A stretch of DNA of 64,000 nucleotides from Poronia punctata (lineage: Eukaryota; Ascomycota; Sordariomycetes; Xylariales; Xylariaceae). Within the stretch, counting starts at the first letter, position 1. Each line of letters begins with the position of its first letter. The stretch is taken from NCBI GenBank assembly GCA_022579005.1, contig MU401460.1, forward strand, positions 311,886 through 375,885. The letters run 5' to 3'. The notes beneath the pieces are model-generated. The model made no database searches and was not told where the DNA came from. It saw only the letters and a list, made by a program, of their open reading frames with translations. Both the position numbers and the translations under genes were made by a program. Below, in pieces: positions 45,234 through 57,855 of this stretch.

Positions 45234-48200
45234 ATGCAACCCTTGAATCCCTTTCTGGCTGCTTTCTTCAAGCCCGGGAATTCCGTCGCCGCCCAGTGCA
45301 CGCCGGTCCACCATCACGTCCTTCTTGTCCCTACGACCGAGTCCCTCCTCACCTCCCGCGAGATCGAGAGCGGCCTAAATATCTCGGATTTTGTCACCAG
45401 CGATGAATTTCTAGGGAGCCATGTGCTGCGCATCCCTGGCCCGGCTTCTACCGGGGGAGGGAAGGATGCTGTCAGCAGCCTGAGAGAATGGAGGGGAAAG
45501 GCGAAGCAGTACAACACCATAAACGGTCGCTCTGTGGTTATCAAAGACGCCTTCGTCTACAGCAATAAGGGTATGTATCTTCTCAAACACTTCAACATAC
45601 ACCAAACAGCATCTAATGTAAAGCTCCCTAGGCTTTAGGACACATGCTCAGTCGCAGCTGTTACATGATGCTGTTTGGTACGCCGATACGCTTGAGCCTA
45701 GACAATGGCTCATCTACTACATATCGAGGCCGTTAGTGGGGACATGGGAAGAGGTTGAGATCCCTCAAGCTATTTTCACGCCGGGTATGGCCAGGAGACG
45801 GGTTGCCGAGGCAAGTCAAGCGGCTGCCGCCGAGAATGGCGAACCGAGTCTACCAAGAAAGAAAGATATCAAGAGTTTCCACGATCTTCTCAACAACTTT
45901 CCGGTCATCGCTAGACAAATGCATACCGGACTCGATAAGCTTTTCAGGGAGTTTAATACTGTCTTTGACAAGCCACTGCCTCCTCCACCGTCGGCCATCC
46001 ATATTCCCGACCCGACCCCGGACGGGCCAATCGCTGCGGCCATGAAGAAGGTGCGGGCCAGTAGTCTGCCAAGGCGAGGAGGGGGTAGCGCTGATGACCG
46101 GAGCGGCTCACGGGACGTTGAAAACTTCTTCGTCGAAGACGATGAAGACGTCATGCGAGCGTCCCTGGAAACGGCGGTAACAAGTGCGATTGATCTCTTC
46201 CAGAAAGTCGACACGCAGCAGCTTTCAATGCTGGGCGCTACAACAGAACTCACAGGCCCGCTGGTAGAACGACTAATTGAGAGATATGTCGCCGAAAACG
46301 TACACAATTTGATATGGCCGCGCCTCGTCGTCATTCGCCGACGACAAGACCAGGAACTGGAGGCCAAAATACGGCAGATGGAGTTCATCGACCTCTCGCA
46401 ATTGGGCATCTTTCTAGAAGGGGGCCCTAGAAAGAAGCGGGAACTTGCGACCAGGCTTGGCCAAGCTGTGGACGAGTTTCGAAACATGACAAACGCGACG
46501 TGTGCCCAAAGTATGATGGATATTCTCTTGGCTACACTCAAAACCGCAACGCAGCTGGCGAGCCAGCCAGATTCCACCCGGGACGGCAAATCACAGTCTG
46601 AAAAGACGGTGCTCACGATCAATGCTGACACACTAGTGTCCCTCCTTCTCTTTGTTGTGATTAGAGCAGGGGTCAAGAATCTGCAGGCAAGACTGTTTTA
46701 CATGAGACACTTCATTTACATCGACGATGTCGACAGTGGCGAGATGGGTTATGCGCTCAGTACGTTTGAAGCGGTGCTCATGTATCTGTTTGGTGACTCG
46801 AGTAGTCTTAGACGTGCAAGTCGCCGCAACAAGGCCCTGTGGGACGCAACGGCAAAAGGCGACATGCAGGAACTGAAAAGGATTATGGATTTGGACTCTA
46901 CTGCTGTGGAAGAAGAAGAAGGGTCTGACACATCCTCGACCTCGACCCATGGCCCCTCGGTGAACTGGAGCATGTTCAACGGCTCCTCCAGACGATCTTC
47001 GTCAGCCTTTACGCCGTCAGATACCTATTCGCAAGGGTCTGGTCTAAGCCACGTGTTTCCATTCCAAAGCCAGTTTCTAGATGAGACGCCGAGTTCGCCA
47101 GTGAAGAAGGTGAAAAAGGTCTCGATGGATACCAGAAGCATGTCCAGCAGCTCAGAATATTCCTACCATTCCCGGTCCGGCAGCATTGTAACATTGGGTA
47201 GCGGCCTCGAAGGTGATACATCGGTGGAACGGTTGTGTCAGACACAGGATTCTTTCGGTGAATCTATCGCCATGATGGCCGTTCAGAATGAGCGACCAAA
47301 TGTTTTGAAATACTTTTTATCATTGGAAGATCTGTTCCCTAAGAATCAGATCCTCGAAGACACCGATAACGACGACACCAGTCTTCTGAGCGCCGCTGTA
47401 CAGCTCGGTCACACTGAGCTGATTGACATTATTCTCGACTTCGTAATGGATTCGACACCTGAAGCAGATATCCGAAAGTATCTGGCTATGCAGGACGTAC
47501 GAGGACGGAGCGTTGCTCATTACCTTTTTCATGCACCGGCCCTGATTTCTCGCATCGGCGGCCTTCTTCCGTGGCGACAAAGGGATACAAATGGGCAGAC
47601 GCCATTATTCGCCCTATTCCGGTCCTACGACCACGCAGACTATTACAACATGGTCCGGCAGGGTTTGACAGCCGCTACAGCTGCCCAGGCGGACGGGCAA
47701 CCACTTCATTTAGATGATCATGTGGATTCGAAGGGAAACACGCTTTTGCATATTGTTAACGACCCACAGCTCGCCGTCGAGATTCTACTGAATTGTGATG
47801 TCGATGTCAACGCCACCAACGAGAAGAAATTCACCGCACTCATGGTGGCGAGCAAGTATGGCCGCTTTGACATGGTGCGGGTACTGTACTCGGACCCAAG
47901 AGTCGACGTGGCCGTCAGAGAGGCGAGAGGGTTAACCGCTGTTGAGCTTGCCAAGGACGACGATGTGCGTAACCGGATCGATGACCTTACGTTGTTTACC
48001 ATGCGGCCAGGCTCGGACGGCCGTGTTACCGGCGTGGTCAGGTCCTTCTTCGTGGAAGATGCCACCATCCGACTGGTAATCAAGTCGGGTGCTCCGGCCG
48101 ATGCCAACACTTACACGGTAACAACATGCCGGCGCTCCACGGGCGATTTTGAAAATCTTGCGAACCTGTTGTCTCTGGAGAATCCGGCGTCTTGGATACC

Positions 48201-49330
48201 TAAGATTTCGAGCCAGAGATCACCATTTCAAATCCCCTCTAGACCAGCGCGATCTGTGCTGAGGGACACACAGTTGCGCATGGACGCATTCTTAAAGATC
48301 ATGCTGTCACACCCCACTTTCGCGACGCATGAGATGCTGTGGGAGTTCTTCTTAGTTCCGGACCTTCGCGCGGAGATGATGGAGCAACGGAGCCGGCTCA
48401 AAGCCGATACGAGGACTGAGAAGGTCCGTGACGAGTTTGAGCCTTTGCAGGAAACCCTCGAGGTTGAGCAATTTGTAGACCACGCGCGAGACATGGTGCG
48501 CTCTGTGAATCATGCGGCCAAGTTGGCTGCGCGGCGGCTGAACAGCGTCAACATGGCAACACACGGTAAGATTTATGAAACTATGCTGAACCAAGGTAAG
48601 AGTGTTAGCCCAGCCAGACTAACAGACGTTGATAGATATCTATGATGCTGCACGCTTGTTATCCCGGTTGGTAGCTGGCCTTGCCTTTGTCCCCTCGACT
48701 CACATTTCCGCATTTGAAGTCTACGTCAAAACGCTCTTACCGCCGTCAACTAATCCTCCGCACATATTTCACACGTCGGTGCTGGCTCTGCAGTCCACCA
48801 TTCAAGCCATGCTTTTGGCTTTATCGAAACCACCTCATCTCATCGGTCAAATCACACTAGCTCGAAAAGCTCTCGAACGCAATCAAAATTATCTGTCTCG
48901 GTCCACTAGATGGCCCCTGGGTCTACTCGACGAGGCGCGCCAGCGCATCAGCGAGGACAGAGAAGACAAGGCTAGGCGAGATCAGATCAGAGTAAATGGT
49001 CTGTCGAAGGAACTGCGTTATACCCAGCAGACAGTAGCTAGCGAGTTGGCTGGGTGGCAGGACATGCATGAGCGCATGGGAAGGCAGGCGATCAAAGATT
49101 TCGCGAGGGACATGCTAATCCTCGAACGCGAGCGGCTACAAGGCATCAAAAGGGCATTGAGGAAATTGCAAGATGGCAACCGCGAGCCAATACTAACCAC
49201 CCAAGCACAAAAAGCGTCAGACACGGTCGAGCCCAATGCCTCGAAAACAACGGAGAACCGAGTGGCAAATCATGTAGACGAGCCAACGGCGGTAAAGGCG
49301 ACGCAACAGGATAGTGGGGGGTCAGAATAG
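45234..49330 (+). CDS. VPS9-ankyrin-PX protein (Rab5-type GEF candidate)
   Basis: Three exons, 45234-45570, 45632-48595 and 48636-49330, give 1331 aa. The VPS9 core is seen at roughly residues 300-490 (LTINADTLVSLLLFVVIRAG, then GYALSTFEAVLMYL). Ankyrin repeats are at about 680-870 (DTSLLSAAVQLGHTELIDII; GNTLLHIVNDPQLAVEILL; KKFTALMVASKYGRFDMVRV). A PX-like domain follows at about 910-1040 (VVRSFFVEDATIRLV ... MLWEFFLVPDLR). The C-terminal ~230 residues are helical with coiled-coil potential. VPS9 domains activate Rab5/Ypt5-type GTPases on endosomes, and PX domains bind phosphoinositides. VPS9 with ankyrin repeats recalls animal ANKRD27/VARP. Endosomal function is inferred. A Ser-rich acidic linker lies at ~540-600. 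Confidence 0.88.
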
Positions 49331-52300
49331 ATGTCTTGCTTCATCAGGAAGTAGACATGGCTGGAGTTGTTGTTTTGGTATAACGAGCAAAAAGTCAAAA
49401 CGGATGCCACGTTCCACGTTCCACGCCATTTGCCTCCACGGCGTAGGTGAGGCTGGTTTGTCTCACATCGTGTTGGTTAGCTTCGGCCATGTCGACGCTT
49501 TTGGCTTGGAAAGAAAGGTAGGAAAGGAACGGGCACAGGTAAACAGATGACTGTGAGGCAGCCCATAGGAAGCTAATATATAGACGCCCACCATAGTGTG
49601 GCAGCCTTGGTCAGCTTTGGCAAAAGTATATGCATCGAGGCGGCCCTTCAAACGACCGTATGCGCTTGCGGGCGCTTAGAGAGCATTACATGTGCATGTG
49701 CACCCGAAAGTTGAATGCCCCAAGACCCAAACTTTTGGGGGGTCCAGAAACAGTGGCAGTGTTTTGTGGTTTGGGGTCCTGGACGTAGCAAATCGGATTG
49801 TACGGCAACAATACCCAACTGTCACCATGCCAGTTGAAGCAGAAAAGTGATGGGGAGGCCTACGTAGGTCGTCGATCCGGCCAAAAAACCCGGGTTTTCT
49901 GCGACCTTATCCGTGACCATCAAAGGATGATGAGTGCCTTTCAATATGGGTATGATCAAGAAATCCTCGTCGTAGATGTCAGCCTCCCCGCCATTCTCGA
50001 TTACCTAACAAGGTAATTGTGTTTATAGTAGTGGTAGTAGCGTTGGGGAGCCTCGGGTGAGACATGGTGGTAGTAGTTTTATAGCATGGAAATGAATGAT
50101 TCCGCGAGGCTTAGATAGGTCGATCATCCAACAACGGATTTCCTTCATCCCCTCTTTACTTCGATACGACGTTGCTTACTTATACACGTACTTGGAGCCG
50201 AAAGGAAACACAGAAATCGTTCAACGGACTGATTTTAACCAGCCACCGCATTTTCTTCTTTTTTCTTCTTCGATACCCGTTTGTTACCCCACCTCTCCGC
50301 CCGCCAGCTCCTCTCAACTACCTAGGTTAACATATCTCTGCAGATCTTTGAAATCAGGATATATCTCAAGATTTAGTTGGACGGCAGTAGTCGATTTTCC
50401 ATTTGTGACTCATTAATGCCTGTTCTTTCTTTCTTTCTTTCTTTCCGCATATGCATGCATACGATGAGTCACTCGGGACTTGAGAAACCTGAAACAACCA
50501 ACCCCTTTTCTTGGCACACGGTTGAACTGAACGAACCGAACCGAACCGAATTCATGGGAATATTCTGAAACATGAAACAAGGAAGGGATTTTGATTTCGT
50601 TGATGACTCGACTAACACGTAGCTTACCTTGACCTAGATAGTATGCATGTACGTGGGGAGAAGAGGGGAGGCGGGAATGGAATAAGCAATGACTTGACCC
50701 CAGCACCACGACGACAAAAGTAGGTAACCTACGAGTAGGTAGGTAGGAAGATATAAAATTACCGGATGCGGAAAGGCAAAAGGCACTGACCGACCAATAA
50801 GACGTCTCTTCACGCCCTAACGCGGTCGAACACCTACCTATGTACCTATCGTAAAACCTTATAACACGGGAGGTTTTCTTTCCGTCTGATTGGTTGGCGC
50901 GTCGCGTCTCGTCTTCCCCCGCGTTGTCTGTCTTTACTCCTCCTACTCCTACACGTAGACACTTTTTTATTTGGTAAGATGAAAAGAGAGAAAAGAGCGT
51001 GGGAAGGGATGGGGATGAGTTATTTATGGGGTTTTTTTTTTTATGAAATTCCTTTTCCTCGTCACAAGTCACACATGGAATGGGGAAATGAAAAGGGAAA
51101 GGGAGATTGGGCGCGTAAAAAGTCCGACCAATTAGAAACCAGCTCCTGCTAATTGGTGAGCGCTTAAATACGCGCCGAAGGAGGTGTGGGGAAATAGGGC
51201 GCTTAAATTTTGTTTGTACTCAGGTTTTATATAATAGGTACCTGCGATGAGATGGGATAGGATAAGAGTAGGGCAATATTTGGATATGAACAAGTAAGAA
51301 ATATTTGGTTTAGAAAGCGAGGGAGGATATTGGGTCTTAAGTGCATTTGTCCATTTGTTCTTTGCTCTTGTTGTATGTATACCTATCTACTTGTACAGTT
51401 AGGGTGGTTTGATTTCTACGGGTATATTGTAGATGTTGGTAAATAGTCGCGCGCCAAAATTGAACAATGCTTACATGTACTTTACCTTAAGGGCGCTCTT
51501 TTTTCTGGTCACCTGTTCTACTTGTATAGTAATTCGCTTTTTGCTTGTTCTTGTTGCTGGTATACCATTTTCCCTAAATGCTATATCAATAATGTCTTAT
51601 ATACACAGGACCACTAGTTAACGCAACTGTGTCTTGGGTGATAGCAAAAGACAACACCACCTTTTTGCACAGCCTTCCTTCCTTCCTTATATATCTAAAT
51701 AATCGAAATTCAAAATATCCAGCTGGCTGCCTCTCGTGTCTTTTTAAAGGTAGCCGCAGCGTTTAGCAGGGGCATACAAGTACGTAATTCTACTTGCACC
51801 TACGAGTAACAATTACAGGTTGGTTTAGGCGGCTATATGGATCTACCAACTTTCTTGTGCTGCGCTTGGACCATGGTGTTGCCCGTTTGGCATTTGCAAT
51901 TTCACCAGCCGCTCGTCAAAACTCCAATAGCCGAGCTTAGGCAGGGATCTATCCCATCTCCGACCCTGGCTAGCTACCCGTCATAAGCGACCATACCTAC
52001 ACGTACTACCTATTAGAACTGGCCCCCGATGTCAAGCGCAAGCGCGAGTGGTATAGGTAGCAATCTAGGTACTCGTGGCGTTGCAACCCGGATGGGAGGG
52101 GGATGAACCCGGAAACAGATCGCTCAGGATTTTCTTAAATGAGGCTTTCGCATTTGCTTGCGCTTCTAGAGGACGAAAAGGATTTCTTCAACGATGAGAA
52201 CTATGACAGGGGATTTGTTTTGTTCCTAACCTGTGCCTTTCAGTATTCTAATTCAAGGCGACAGGCAGTAAAAGTAATGTAACTATTTGCGTGCCATTTT

Positions 52301-53958
52301 ATAAAAGGATGTCAAAAGAGCAAATGGATTTCCATTGCTGCTGTAATGCGGTATGTATACCTAATGCATTGCATTCATTAATAAGGTTATGTATGCTTTT
52401 TACTAGAGTCTCATTGCAGTTTGCATAAGAATTTGGTGGTGTGTCGCGATCTCGTTCGTCGCGGTTCCCGCATGACGGGTATCGCAAAGCGTGTACCGCG
52501 TCCATTCAAATGTCGCGGGGCAAGACTTTTCAGGGCTCACGCATATTCGCGTCAAATAGGAAAAAGAAGTATGCGGGACGAGAAGAAGCTTCCCCCCCCC
52601 CCCCCCATCACGTCTGGCGCGATTTTTTTACCGATTGAGAATCCGACGGTGCAATGCAGGAAACGACCCACTTGACTAATGCAAGACCATGCAGCCGTCA
52701 ACGTGAAGGCGGTTCCATTATTCGTTCTTACCTGAGTGACTCATAAACGCCTGCATATCTAGAATGATGTTGCTGATGCCGGCAACAAGGGAGGTGAAGG
52801 TTGTACCGAATAGGGATAAACGATATGCATCGTCCCAGATGATCCATCCCACTTGTTGTAGACAGAGGATCGCCCGGTTTGCCGAGATGGCCCCCGGGTG
52901 AGTGTTACTGGTCGATGGGCTGTGTTGTGGTATTGTTATAGTAAGTATTACGAGTACGAACGTATACACATGAACTCTTTCAGTATGAACGAGGAGCAAG
53001 TCGCTGGATTGTCCTGTCACTATTTGAGAGACTCGATATGTTCAAAGACACCTAGGTTAGGGTAACAAGGTAGTTATACGAATATTGTCCAGTATCCGAC
53101 GGGAACAGAGAAAATAGCGACCTCGAATTGATACCTGAGCAGGGATCCCACGGGTTCCACAGCATACTTACCTACTATCCTCGCATACCTCGCCCAAGGT
53201 TGGCAAGGTACAGAAGAGGAAAGCGCCAAGATATGCCGAGAAACTGGGGTCTTGCTCCACTTTGCCTATACTAGACAAGGCCCTACCTTGCTATTTTCAG
53301 GATGGGGAAAGTGTACAGGTCACCTTGGTCGAACCTCACCCATTTTCGACCACCCACTTATGCTCCGGCCCAATGCCTCTCGACCAGCCCAACGCGATGG
53401 GCCAGTCCCGGTGGGAGCGGGAAGACACGTACGTACATGGAAGATAATGTAGATTACCTACAGAGATTTTCTCCCTTGGCGTGCGAGGTATTCCAGTACT
53501 GAGTACCCCATGTTTCAGGTTTGCTTTCCTGCATTCGAGCTACATCATCGCATCTTCCCTTTGCTCGGAATCGGTCAAAGGTCTATCGTGGGCTGATTCG
53601 TCTCCGGCCCATTGCGGATCCGCGCAGCCGCTTCGAGGATAAGAGGAAGCGCCGTCCCTTCTCCGTCTCCCACTCTCCTCTATTTCATTTCTTCAGTCCA
53701 GTTCTTCCAGTTTCACATCTAGACCAATACATTTCTTTCCTTTTTTCTTATTTCTCTTTTTTATTCCTTGTTTGCATAGACCTATTCTCGCGGCCATCGA
53801 TCCACCTCGTGGTCTTGCCGTTTCCATAAATCTTTCTGTGTCAGGTACACACTCATCACGGTGGAGCTGGTTCTCCTCGTCTTTTCGTCCTCTTCTAATA
53901 AACCCATAATTTATTCCTTCTTGTCCTTGTCGACAAGAACACCTATCGATAAATCGAC
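49331..53958. other. 4.6 kb gene-poor region
   Basis: This is the longest stretch without a confident gene. Frames up to 219 codons (50413-51072, minus) have no domain or plausible splicing and are rich in low-complexity segments. A (TTCT)n tract lies at 50427-50445 and a C run at about 52592-52606. TACGAGTA-type motifs occur at 50730, 51801 and 52949. A minus-strand segment around 52720-52910 may be an exon remnant, listed separately. The last ~450 bp (53500-53958) are pyrimidine-rich and probably the 5' leader of the following gene. Confidence 0.5.
52718..52910 (-). pseudogene. possible exon or gene remnant of unknown type
   Basis: The minus-strand frame reads AILCLQQVGWIIWDDAYRLS, then TSLVAGISNIILDMQAFMS, and ends at a donor-like CAG|GTAAGAAC. 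The amino-acid composition is more protein-like than surrounding frames, but no partner exon, start codon or family was found. It may be a decayed gene fragment or coincidence. Confidence 0.2.
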
Positions 53959-55730
53959 ATGGCTACGTAAGTCAAACCGCTCCTACCCCTGTCCGGCTTC
54001 ACTAGGGTCCTGCGCTTGGGGTCGCATGACTGGGAGAGTCGTGGACGTGTCTGTGCTGACTTGAATCGATGAGTAGTCTGGCAGGAGACATGTCTTTTGT
54101 TGACTTCACCTACCCTTCGTGCGAGCCCGTCACTCCACCGAGTTATTCTTTTGATCCCTCTCTGCTCGAGATGTCGTACAATCAAGGGCATGTCCGCTCA
54201 GGTTCGTACAGTTCATTAAGTTCTACTACCGAGACGTCGCCCTCCGACTCGGCCAGCACGCGTGTCACTACACCTTCGTGCTCCCCGCCACCAATTCGCC
54301 AACATGGTCCGATCTTGTTGCCCAAGATCCGCTCTCAGGACCAGACCATTGAACCTTCGCCGAAGCGTATTCGAAGATCAAATGTCCCTGTAGCCAAGTC
54401 TTCTCGGCCGGCCGGCATCCGATCTTCTCACACACGGAGCTTCACCAACCCCGAGACCATTAACTTTAACAATTCCTTCTTTGCTTCGTCCGAGGGTCAG
54501 ATCGCCTTTCCCTCTACTCTCTGCGCACCCTCCTTTGGCCAGGATGCTGTTGCGCCCCGTCGCGCTTCCAGTGTCAGCCTCGACAGTTCTTTTGAAGGAT
54601 ATGGGTTCCCTACCTATCGCCACCAGATGCCATCGTACATGCCACAGACCGAGCAACAGCCTGAGCAGTTCATGTACAATTTCACACCTCGAGCCCCCTC
54701 GCCATTGAGTTTGGCCTCGACTCCTGACCCCACGCCGTCTACGACACTCATGAACTACCTAACGACGTCCAACCCAACTCCTTCGCTGGTCAGGTCCATT
54801 TCATTTCCTCTAAGGGACCCAAACACGAAGCACTTCTGGTGGGATGTCCGGCAGGTACGACAGTGGTCCAGCTTCAATATGGATTCCATCATGTCGCTAC
54901 CGGGTGCATCGGCCCTTCTCAGCTGCCCTGTGCCAGCGCCTCTTCTTACTCAACCCCCTACTAGCGCGCGTCACCCTGAAACTGAGGCAGCTCTGCATGG
55001 CATCTACGCGTCCTACTATATTCCCAAGCTCAACGCCGCCCTGGCACTCTCGTCCCAGCGGGCTATCCAATTCTCAGTCCCGACAACCAAGGCTACACCG
55101 TCTTCACCGACGAACGACCATCTTATTGTCGCAAACATGACGGGTGATTCGTCCATGGCAGCAGCCATGTTCGGTGGCAATCCCACGTCCCGGATTGTGG
55201 GACTTGTGAAGTCGTTTGACCGCTTCAACACGGGAATGCGCGTGGAAGGCAACATCAAGCGCGTCGAGTACTTGCGCGGCCTATCACATCTACATCACGT
55301 AATGCGCACGCACGGCACTCGTTATGGTTTTATCCTCACTGAGATCGAACTCGTCCTCGTCCGAAATGGCGATGAAGGGACGCCTCATTTTGGATATCTA
55401 GAGGTCGCTAGTGTCCAACTTGCTGCTACGGGTGGCGAGGATGCCGAGGACGGAAACCCGTCCCTTACAGCTTGCCTTGCGCTCTGGGGTCTCTGCATGT
55501 TGGCGGGCGATGAGCCAGCACCTGGCCATGCGCGATGGAAGGCCGAAATCGGTGCCCCTGCTGAGGGAACACGCCGTAAGATACTTCCCCGCGACGACTG
55601 GATGCCGAAGCCGCAACTAGCGGAGAAGCGAGAAGCAAAGCGGGCAAGAGGTTGGGTTATGCCCGAAGATCCCATCGGCCGGAAGGAGTTGGGCAAGAGG
55701 GGTGTGCGATATACCAATCTTGCTTGCTAG
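53959..55730 (+). CDS. conserved fungal protein of unknown function
   Basis: Exon 1 is 53959-53966 (8 nt, Met-Ala-Thr) and exon 2 is 54077-55730, giving 553 aa. The donor GTAAGT, branch CTGAC and acceptor TAG support the intron. Without it an ATG at 54069 would give MSSLAGDMSF, also 553 aa. The N-terminal ~240 residues are disordered and Ser/Pro-rich with a basic patch (SPKRIRRSNV). The C-terminal ~310 residues look folded: NTKHFWWDVRQVRQWSSFN, YGFILTEIELVLVRNGDE, LTACLALWGLCMLAGDEPA and DDWMPKPQLAEKREAKRARG. From memory this matches a conserved uncharacterised Pezizomycotina family. I cannot name a function. The basic patch suggests a nuclear protein. Confidence 0.82.
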
Positions 55731-56198
55731 AAACTCGAAACTGATGCAGCTGGGGGGCTGGTTCCCTTAGTTTTGCATAATCCAATCATTGCATATATAG
55801 TTCATTGGAGTCGTTGGTGGCTTTTTTTTTTTTTCATTTTTTTTTTCACTTTTTGGTCGGAGTTCCTGGTCAAATTATAAGATGACGATTTTATGAGGAA
55901 TGGATGGATCACTACAGAATACAGGACGGCACTAGCAATAGTGATGATGATTTGAAATAATATCCAAAATAACAAAAGAAAATTTTGTTATCTTCTCACA
56001 TTTCTCCTTTTCGTGTGAAGTAGACTAACTAGCCGTTGTATCGATCGACCTTGAACCAGTTCTTCTCGTTTGTGTTAGACTACTTTACTCGTATGTACCA
56101 AGACCGATAGGCGTAATACATAGGAACCAAGGATATCCGATCTATGTAGATTCCTATTTTAGCATCTTTTCTCTCTCTCTCTCTCTCTTTGATCCTTT
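55731..56198. other. convergent intergenic region
   Basis: T and A runs near 55822-55850, a (CT)n tract at 56170-56188 and TACTCGTA at 56086, between the convergent stops of the unknown gene and the hydrophobin. No extra hydrophobin exon with the missing cysteine was found here. Confidence 0.55.
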
Positions 56199-56688
56199 TT
56201 ATTCTGACCTGATTTTGATTAAAATGTTTTTTAGGTAGTTACTCACGATAGGAACAACACAACACTGCGCAACGGTCCCAGTGTAGGAACATATATTCTG
56301 GAAATCCCACGCGTTTATAGGCGTTATCGGAGCTTGGTGGATGTTAGTTACTGTCGTTGTTATAATTCCCGGGGAGGTTAGGTAAGGTAAGGTACTCACG
56401 AGAGGCACAGCTTTTTCATCATTGTTAGTACCTTTTAAAAAAAAAAAAAAAAAAAAAAAGCTTCTGAAGTGGATAGATAGATAGATAGATAGACTCGACT
56501 CACTTTATAGGAGATCCCAAAAGGTCAATCTCGCAACAGAAAGCTCGGTTGTATAACCCTGTAGGACAGGGGTCGTAGATGTTTCTGTTCGTTTCGAGAG
56601 GGGAGGGGGAGGGGGAGGTAGGTAATGCCCCTGCGATAGGGAGGAGGATGATGGCGATGGCGATGGCTGCTACTGGGAAGGATCTCAT
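56199..56688 (-). CDS. class II hydrophobin-like protein, last cysteine absent
   Basis: Three minus-strand exons, 56688-56504, 56410-56400 (11 nt) and 56332-56199, give 109 aa. The ATG at 56688 starts a strong signal peptide (MRSFPVAAIAIAIILLPIAG), preferred over ATG 56721. The mature part shows DPCPTGLYNRAFCCEIDLLG (Cys 1-3), NCASPP made across the micro-exon (Cys 4) and NAWDFQNICSYTGTVAQCC (Cys 5-7). The spacing is that of class II hydrophobins (HFBII, cerato-ulmin): small amphiphilic proteins that coat aerial hyphae and spores. Cys 8, normally about ten residues after Cys 7 and often in a separate last exon, is missing; reading through gives VVPIVSNYLKN and a stop. A GTGAGT donor lies exactly where a last intron would start, so the terminal exon may be lost or unrecognised. 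Confidence 0.75.
56438..56493. repeat. poly-A followed by (GATA)n in hydrophobin intron 1
   Basis: A run of about 22 A is followed by five to six GATA units. Both lie in the first intron of the hydrophobin gene, where the A run becomes a long pyrimidine tract on the coding strand. Confidence 0.85.
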
Positions 56689-57855
56689 TGTGAATAAGTA
56701 AGTAAGTAAGGAAGGATACAACTAGTTAGGTTAACTATGTACATGTACGTGGTAGATAAGGTATTCTATTATAGATAGATAGGGGAAATGGGAAAGGGGA
56801 AAGAGGAAGGCTTTGGGTTGTTGACTGGTCTGGTCTGGTCTGGTCTCTGGGATATATATTTACTTTACTTATATACGTCGTGAACAACAATTTCATTCCC
56901 ATGTATTTGCCTGTCTGTCCGTGCGATACCTGTTTTTGAATATTGATATTTTCTTGGTAGACGTTTCCCAGCTGAACCTTGGCGAGACGAGTTCTCGGAC
57001 GCAGCTGAACTCTATCCTTCCGCCGGCCCATCCATGAGACTTCCAAGAGAAAGGATCCTCAATAGTTCGACTCTCCTCGCTTATGATGAGGTCTCAGCTA
57101 GTCATTGATTTGATTATATTTTTATGCCAATGGTAATTTGACTGGAATAACTACCTGCTTAAGATATGTATATGTGGAAGTAGGCAATCGTGCCGGATAC
57201 AGTAATTGAAACTGTGCGTGTTCATTATTATTATAGCTTGCTTCTGTTCTATTTGTTCTACCTAACCTACACAAATACCGACAGTCACATCCGTGTACTT
57301 ACCTACTTTACTTGTCCTACAATCCGCCAGCGTGTTATATAGATAGATTCTAGGTACATATGTAAACAAGGGAGACGACGTATTTCTTCCAGCTACATGT
57401 AGGCAATATATGCATCTTCTTTGGTCATGTGCAAAAGTACAATCAATAAGTGGTCGTTGTGTTATAAGTGTCATTATGCTTGGGAGGTCTAATAAGGACC
57501 TGATAGTACCAGTTACCGTATTCAACGCACTGTAAATTACCCTTATTATACCTACTTAACTTGTCCCCGCACAATCCTAGGACCTAACCTTACCTATGTA
57601 GGTTACCCCAACAGTCGACCTACAGCAGCCGCACTTTCATAAGACTTCACCCTCGAGTCCATCCATCCAGATAGTACTTACTTACTTCACTCAACTAACA
57701 TAATCTACCTACCTATTCAACCCTCTTTCCCCTTCCCCTTCCCCTTCCCCTTTCTCAAACTCAACACTTCATTCCCAGCTTCAAACTCTCTTAATACCTA
57801 CCTACCTGTAACCCAAGTACCTAGGTACCTACTTACCTACACAACCCACCAAAAA
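56689..57855. other. divergent intergenic region
   Basis: This 1.2 kb lies between the divergent starts of the hydrophobin and GNAT genes. It has CT-rich and CCTACCTA-rich stretches near 57700-57840, and a (GTCTG)n-like repeat near 56826-56846. No gene was seen. Confidence 0.55.

Noticed and set aside
50413..51072. 219-codon minus-strand open frame
   Set aside because: Low-complexity, no signal or domain, poor codon bias, overlaps a TTCT microsatellite.
56008..56078. possible last hydrophobin exon giving KNWFKVDRYNG after a CTAAC branch site
   Set aside because: The acceptor would be GAG, the exon lacks the expected cysteine, and nothing else supports it.
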